Notes under the pieces: model-generated
Database searches by the model: none
Seen by the model: the letters and a program-made list of their open reading frames with translations, nothing else
What the model was told of the DNA's origin: nothing
DNA from: Tachypleus tridentatus
Lineage: Eukaryota; Arthropoda; Merostomata; Xiphosura; Limulidae
Assembly (NCBI RefSeq): GCF_004210375.1
Contig: NW_027467782.1
Coordinates: 26,329,276-26,393,275 of the forward strand
Direction: 5' to 3'
Length of the DNA: 64,000 nt
Part shown: positions 59,070 to 64,000 of the stretch, piece by piece
Layout: each line of letters opens with the position of its first letter
How positions within the stretch are numbered: the first letter of the stretch is position 1
Made by a program: the position numbers and the translations under genes

Positions 59070-59569
59070 NNNNNNNNNNNNNNNNNNNNNNNNNNNNNNN
59101 NNNNNNNNNNNNNNNNNNNNNNNNNNNNNNNNNNNNNNNNNNNNNNNNNNNNNNNNNNNNNNNNNNNNNNNNNNNNNNNNNNNNNNNNNNNNNNNNNNNN
59201 NNNNNNNNNNNNNNNNNNNNNNNNNNNNNNNNNNNNNNNNNNNNNNNNNNNNNNNNNNNNNNNNNNNNNNNNNNNNNNNNNNNNNNNNNNNNNNNNNNNN
59301 NNNNNNNNNNNNNNNNNNNNNNNNNNNNNNNNNNNNNNNNNNNNNNNNNNNNNNNNNNNNNNNNNNNNNNNNNNNNNNNNNNNNNNNNNNNNNNNNNNNN
59401 NNNNNNNNNNNNNNNNNNNNNNNNNNNNNNNNNNNNNNNNNNNNNNNNNNNNNNNNNNNNNNNNNNNNNNNNNNNNNNNNNNNNNNNNNNNNNNNNNNNN
59501 NNNNNNNNNNNNNNNNNNNNNNNNNNNNNNNNNNNNNNNNNNNNNNNNNNNNNNNNNNNNNNNNNNNNN
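59070..59569. other. Assembly gap of 500 N
   Basis: Exactly 500 undetermined bases, a conventional filler length. Sequence on the two sides need not be adjacent in the genome. Open frames running through the gap are artefacts. Confidence 1.
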
Positions 59570-60085
59570 AAATATAAGCAGGATGAAACATCTAGGTGTG
59601 ATAGGAAAAAAAACATTTAATAAAAAGGTAGGAGAAAAAACAAAATAAAGTTTAGAAACTGGGTTCACAAAGTGAAAAAGAATATTACAGGATACAGTTA
59701 AAAAATTAGGAAATGAACACACATGAGAATGAAAATCAGAAGAGACTGGACATTCTCCAAATGGTAAGACACTACTCAAAGCAAATCAGGTTGCATTTGA
59801 AGTACAATAAGCCATACCAGACTGGGAGAAAGAACATCAGGTGAAGGGACTGGGGTAAATGAATCAGTAAACCTGTGGTAATCCATAGCATGTTGAACAT
59901 TCTCAAAAATAAACAAGCCTCCAGAAGCCAGAGTATAAAATAAGTAATTAAGTATCAGTTACATTCAGTTGAGAATTCAAGACAATAATCAACATTTTTG
60001 TTACAAAACTATAGAAAACAAAAACCAAAGTTTCATTAACCAATGTAAATCTCATCAAATTAAACACAAATTTGAAACTTCAATG
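59570..60085. repeat. Purine-rich repeat-like stretch after the gap
   Basis: Texture as at 1-400 and in the 6.2-9.3 kb repeat. No exact long match was traced and there is no gene. Confidence 0.25.
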
Positions 60086-60089
60086 CCAA

Positions 60090-60325
60090 GGAAAAGAATG
60101 AAGTTATCACAAATGCGAGTGCATAGAGAAAGTTAGTACAAATGGAGATCACACTACCCTGCTACTGGTAGAGGGCTACCATTGCATGATTATGTCATCA
60201 TGCACCAGCACAGTTCATGTTAAATATGAGAATTTAAGTATAAATTAGCACAAGGCTAGTAGCATGCAAATCTCACAAGCAAACATGCAAAGGAAATGGC
60301 ATTCTTGTGCAAGTAGATGAATTAT
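60090..60325 (+). repeat. Dispersed ~230-bp module, copy 3
   Basis: Shares ggtagagggctaccattgca, gattatgtcatcatgca, agcatgcaaatctcacaag and the surrounding order with the copies at 640 and 22,990. The best-preserved copy of the three. Confidence 0.55.
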
Positions 60326-60329
60326 TATT

Positions 60330-60945
60330 TTGGAATTATATAAATATGTTCTATACTTATTATACAACAATTTAAACTATTCAATTACTGTTTTATTATT
60401 AAAAACCACTGAATATCAATTTTATTACAAATGTGTTCATACTAAATGTTAAGGATGGTATATTACTGATATTAAAATATCAAAAACGTTACAAATGTAT
60501 AGCATTATGTGGTGAAGGAAGCTCATATATTTGAAATGTGAAATTATTCCTTTTATCAAATATATTAATTCCCTTAACAACTGAATCTAAATAATGCAGT
60601 TCAGTGTCTGATATGGAGATACTTTCAATTTGTAAAACAATAATAATGGCTGTATCTTAAACTGACCTCCATTTCTGGAATCCTCTCTTTACATCTAGTT
60701 CTCCAGTTTAAATATTTATTAAAGGATGAAAAACTGATGGTTCAAAAACTATTAGCTGTAAGAAAATAAGATGAAATTTTAATACAAAATATATTTAAAT
60801 TTCAATTTATAAGTACATATTAAGTTGGAAAGCAAATAACGTTTTTTAGTTTTTTCCAAAAGTTGTGATTGAGTTTTGAGGAAAACAACTTCGAAATGTT
60901 TGCCTTTTCTCAATGACAATGTATTAATAAGCCTTTTCTTACTTT
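60330..60945. other. No recognised gene
   Basis: AT-rich spacer. Nothing recognised. Confidence 0.4.
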
Positions 60946-60949
60946 AAGT

Positions 60950-61822
60950 TAATTGATAAACAGTGTGTATGTAGGTGTTGTTGGTCTTTTTATAGTGCCC
61001 TGGTGGGTTGTGGAGACAAGTGTAAAGGATTATGATTGGTTGCATTATCAATGTTTCTGATTGGAGGAGAGACTTCCTGTAGACTCAACCAATGGCAGCA
61101 ACAGGTTACTCACCTCTAATCTGGAATCTTTGTTCAGTGAAGGTTTAATGGTGTTAAAATAAAAAGATTCTTTGATTTTTCTTGTCTTACAGAATTTGTC
61201 TGTGTTGATGATTCTTGTTTTCTCCCAGTCTATTCTGTGTCCAGTTGATGTAGTGTGCTCTGCAATGGCTGAAATGTGCATTTTCGTGAGTGTTGTACTA
61301 TCTTTAGGTTCTTTTATACTTCTCACGAGTTTCTCCAATTTATGTATCATTGCAGGAACACAAAATTTCATAGATGACATTTTTTGAGATTCTCTTTGGT
61401 AGGTTGCTGTTTTTTTGTTGTTGTTTTTTTTATCAGAATGGACCTAAAGGTACTGTAGGATTTCCACTGGACTTCTATATTGAATATCTTGAATGTGCAT
61501 TTAAGTTTTTCACTAAAATGTTGCTGGTATGGTAGGTAAATGGTGGTAGTGGTTCTGACTTTCTGATCTTTTCTATCTGTCATGGTCTTCTTCAAAGAGT
61601 TTTTGATGGAGGAGGAAGTTTAACCATTCTGTTTAGAACTCTCTATGATCTTTTGGCATTCTACTCTCTTATTTAGGCATTGAATCATACCACGTTTTAT
61701 CGAGGTTGGATGATAGGACTGGAAGTGTAAGTATCTGTCTGTGTGGATGGGATTTTTGTACACAGTTGTGGTTACTTGTCTTGTTTGTTTGTTGATGAGT
61801 ATGTCAAGAAATGATAAACTGT
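60950..61822 (-). mobile_element. Penelope-like element, C-terminal half
   Basis: Minus strand from 61,822: SLSFLDILINKQTRQVTTTV, YKNPIHTDRYLHFQS (post-RT region), a linker, then HISAIAEHTTSTGHRIDWEK, TRIINTDKFCKTRKIKESFY and IKPSLNKDSRLEVSN, ending near 61,048. The SFLD..I....TT.VYRK.THTDRYL block and the EH...GH.IDW....I......R...E...I....SLN.D.G region (after the GIY-YIG nuclease) are diagnostic. The nuclease core itself is damaged. The non-coding 3' part continues to about 60,950. Confidence 0.88.
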
Positions 61823-62155
61823 TTTATATTAATATTATTAAACCTTCACTTAACAGAGATTCTGGATTAGAGGTGAGTAACCTGTGGCTGTCATTGGTTG
61901 AATCTACAGGAAATCTCTCATCCAGTCAGAAACAGTTATAATCCAACAAATCATAACACACTCTCCACAAAACTTTATAAAAAACCAACAACACCTACAA
62001 ACACACACACACTGACCTGAAGACGAAAGGCCAAAGACTCTCAAAGCGTCGTCCTCTACACTTGTCTCCACAACAGGCAGTTATTGTCCATTCTACAAAG
62101 TTTCATCACTTCTTCTTTGAAGAAGTTTCTCGACATCACTGAAAGTTTCATCAAG
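61823..62155 (+). mobile_element. Penelope-like element, 3' end, inverted partner
   Basis: Plus strand: NIIKPSLNRDSGLEVSNLWL then SLVESTGNLSSSQKQ and a stop, followed by a non-coding tail (acctgaagacgaaaggccaa, tcaaagcgtcgtcctctaca, cttgtctccacaac). The coding end is nearly identical to that of the minus-strand piece at 61,048-61,160, so the two form a head-to-head inverted pair joined near 61,822. The tail has a CUGAAGA ... AAA ... CGUC order that faintly resembles a hammerhead. Confidence 0.82.
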
Positions 62156-62159
62156 AAAC

Positions 62160-63120
62160 AGATGTACAATTTATGAAGAAAATATGTTGAATATCAGGAA
62201 TCGTCAAACAATGGTTCACAAAGCTTCAATCAAGAGAATTTGATCTCACCAATTCCATACATTCTAAACGGCCAAGATCAATCAATAAAGATACCCTGTA
62301 AGTCATAGTTGAAGCAAATTCAAAACTGACCATGCAAGAAATGGCTCAACAGATCCATTCAACAATCATTACCCACCTACAAAAGCTTGGAAAAGTTTTA
62401 AACTTGGATAATGGGTTCCATATTATTTGATGAATAATCAAAGTGCTCAGAGGGTCACCATTTGTTCATCTTTGAGAACAAGAGATGATAGTGAACCATT
62501 TATAGAAAGAATTATTAGTGGTAAGGAAAGCAGATTTTTTATGAGCACAATCAACATTAGAGACAATGGTTGAACTTCTGTCAGACACCTATTCTAACAC
62601 TGAAAAGTGGTTTACACCCAAAAAAGGTTTTGCTTTGTATTTGGTGGAATCTGGGAGGTGTAATCTATTATGAAGTTTTGGATCCAAATGAAACAATCAT
62701 GACTGAAAAATAGTGTCGTCAGTCGGAGAGCTTACACCAAGTACCGATAAGAAAAGAGCTGCATTATTCAATCAAAAATGTGTAATAATTTTCCATGAAA
62801 ATGCAACATCATACACTGAAAAAATTATGAAAAAAAACTTCAGGCCTTGAAATAGGAAGTTGTGCCTCATCCATCCTATTTGCCAAATCTTACTCCATCT
62901 GATTACCATCTTTTCAGATCCTTGCAATATTACCTAGGTGGAAAAAGGTATGCAAATAAGGAGGAACTCAAATCTGACTTAAGACTGTGTTTTTGAATCC
63001 AAATCAAAATAATTTTATTCACAAGGAATCCATAACTTACTCAAAAGATGGAGTTATGTCATAGAAAGTGAGGGCAAACATTATCGTGATTAAATTTGTA
63101 ATTGAAGACTAATTTGTGTT
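62160..63120 (+). mobile_element. Mariner-family transposase pseudogene
   Basis: Frames in order: QWFTKLQSREFDLTNS, KRPRSINKDTL, IVEANSKLTMQEMAQQI, ITHLQKLGKVLNLD (helix-turn-helix region), EPFIERIISGKESRF, YYEVLDPNETIMTEK, IIFHENATSYTE and YLPNLTPSDYHLF. Mariner transposases carry GDEKW, HDNA.PH and SPDLAPSDYHLF at these places. Of the D,D34D triad the first Asp is Lys (GKE) and the second is Glu (HEN); only the third (PSDYH) remains. Frameshifts and stops are frequent. Terminal inverted repeats were not identified. Confidence 0.88.
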
Positions 63121-63124
63121 CAGT

Positions 63125-64000
63125 TTATTAAAGTATTAAAAAAAATACGATATTTCCTTTCCAGTCTGATATTTACAGGATAACTAATGTTCATTATTTA
63201 TGTTTTTCTCTAAAATCACAAAGAAAACATAATTTTAAAGCTGTAAAAGTTATGCCTAACACACAACCTTTTGTTACAAATGTTCAGTGATTTCAAATTA
63301 GGCTTAACAGTTAAACTTTTTCTATGCTCACTTATGCAGTGTTGTAATTTTGTAGCTAATGCCTTACAGAAGTCTTTAACTAACTTGTAAGAGGTTTTAA
63401 AGAAAATACTGTAGCTCAAAATGTAAAGTTAAAATTGAAGTATTAGCGAGATGAAGCTACAGACTTTGATAACACTGAGATCAAAAGATTTAATAATATA
63501 TGTATTTCTAAAGATGTGATGTAACAGTTTGCATAATATTCAAAAATATATCATATATAGAAGGCAGTTAACAGAGTAGATAGTTTCTCAAGAAAAATGT
63601 GAACTGGCCAGTGTTTTAGCTTTATCAGTAATTTTTTACAAGTTGATTAATGTTAATTAACATCACTTGCAACATTAGCTTATACAAAACTTTTGGCAAC
63701 ACAAGTGCTTAAGTTTGTTGTAGTTTTAAACAAGGAAATAATGTAAGGAAGGTATAAAAGAATTATGTTATAACAAGATATTTTCATTGAAACCAAAGAT
63801 GTTAACCTCTAAATACATTCTAATTTATTTATCATTTATCATTCTCATAATTACACTTCAACTCTCTTCTTTGCAAGTTATGAAAATGCTCCTTTTAGAG
63901 AATAAATTATGCAATTAATATAAAATGAAACAATGCTAATAGGTAAAATAATATAAGAATTAAATGCAGTAGAAAAAGCTAGAATAAGCCATTTTTCTTA
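63125..64000. other. No recognised gene
   Basis: AT-rich sequence to the window end. Nothing supported. Confidence 0.4.

Noticed and set aside
58991..59779. Long open frames across 59,070-59,569 on both strands
   Set aside because: They run through 500 Ns and have no sequence support.

Overview
The window is animal nuclear DNA, not bacterial. It is AT-rich by eye and mostly non-coding. Genes appear as short exons with GT..AG borders, introns run from under 1 kb to several kb, and eroded retrotransposons, SINEs and minisatellites fill the rest. Axonemal dynein and animal-type prolyl 4-hydroxylase exons point to a metazoan with cilia or flagella. The tRNA-derived SINEs at 40.0 kb and 53.0 kb resemble repeats I associate with chelicerates, especially horseshoe crabs; that is recall, not a search. 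A run of exactly 500 Ns (59,070-59,569) looks like a scaffolding join.

Two host genes are recognisable. (1) Axonemal dynein heavy chain on the minus strand, in two blocks. Tail/linker exons lie at 17.0, 13.3, 5.4, 3.3, 2.3 and 1.7 kb, with a doubtful one at 3.7 kb. Stalk coiled-coil exons lie at 52.3, 51.6 and 49.4 kb. Splice phases agree from exon to exon once single-base frame breaks are allowed for. However, the stalk block lies 5' of the tail block, the reverse of protein order, and a large part of the linker region is missing between 3.2 and 2.4 kb. (2) Prolyl 4-hydroxylase alpha-type catalytic domain on the plus strand, six exons from 35.9 to 40.6 kb plus a possible short last exon at 40.9 kb. 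The exon that should carry the HxD iron-binding motif is out of phase and lacks the motif.

Mobile DNA dominates the rest: CR1/L2-like LINE relics (15.1-16.1, 29.1-29.4, 43.4, 44.9-45.6, 54.0-55.8, 58.4-58.8 kb), a LINE with an RNase H domain (18.1-20.1 kb), two Penelope-like loci each made of head-to-head pieces (27.0-29.1 and 60.9-62.2 kb), a dead mariner (62.2-63.1 kb), a DIRS-like RNase H relic (22.5-23.0 kb), a 290-bp foldback element (31.3-31.6 kb), two collinear copies of an unclassified ~3 kb repeat (6.2-9.3 and 46.1-49.1 kb), and about ten SINE copies.

Tandem arrays are unusually dense around the hydroxylase gene (33.0-41.2 kb). One of them repeats the exon-3/intron border about 18-20 times. 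I found no clearly new functional system. The points most worth checking are the permuted dynein blocks, the repeated frame breaks, the splice-donor minisatellite, the hydroxylase lacking HxD, and an open 705-nt hydrophobic reading frame at 30.5 kb.
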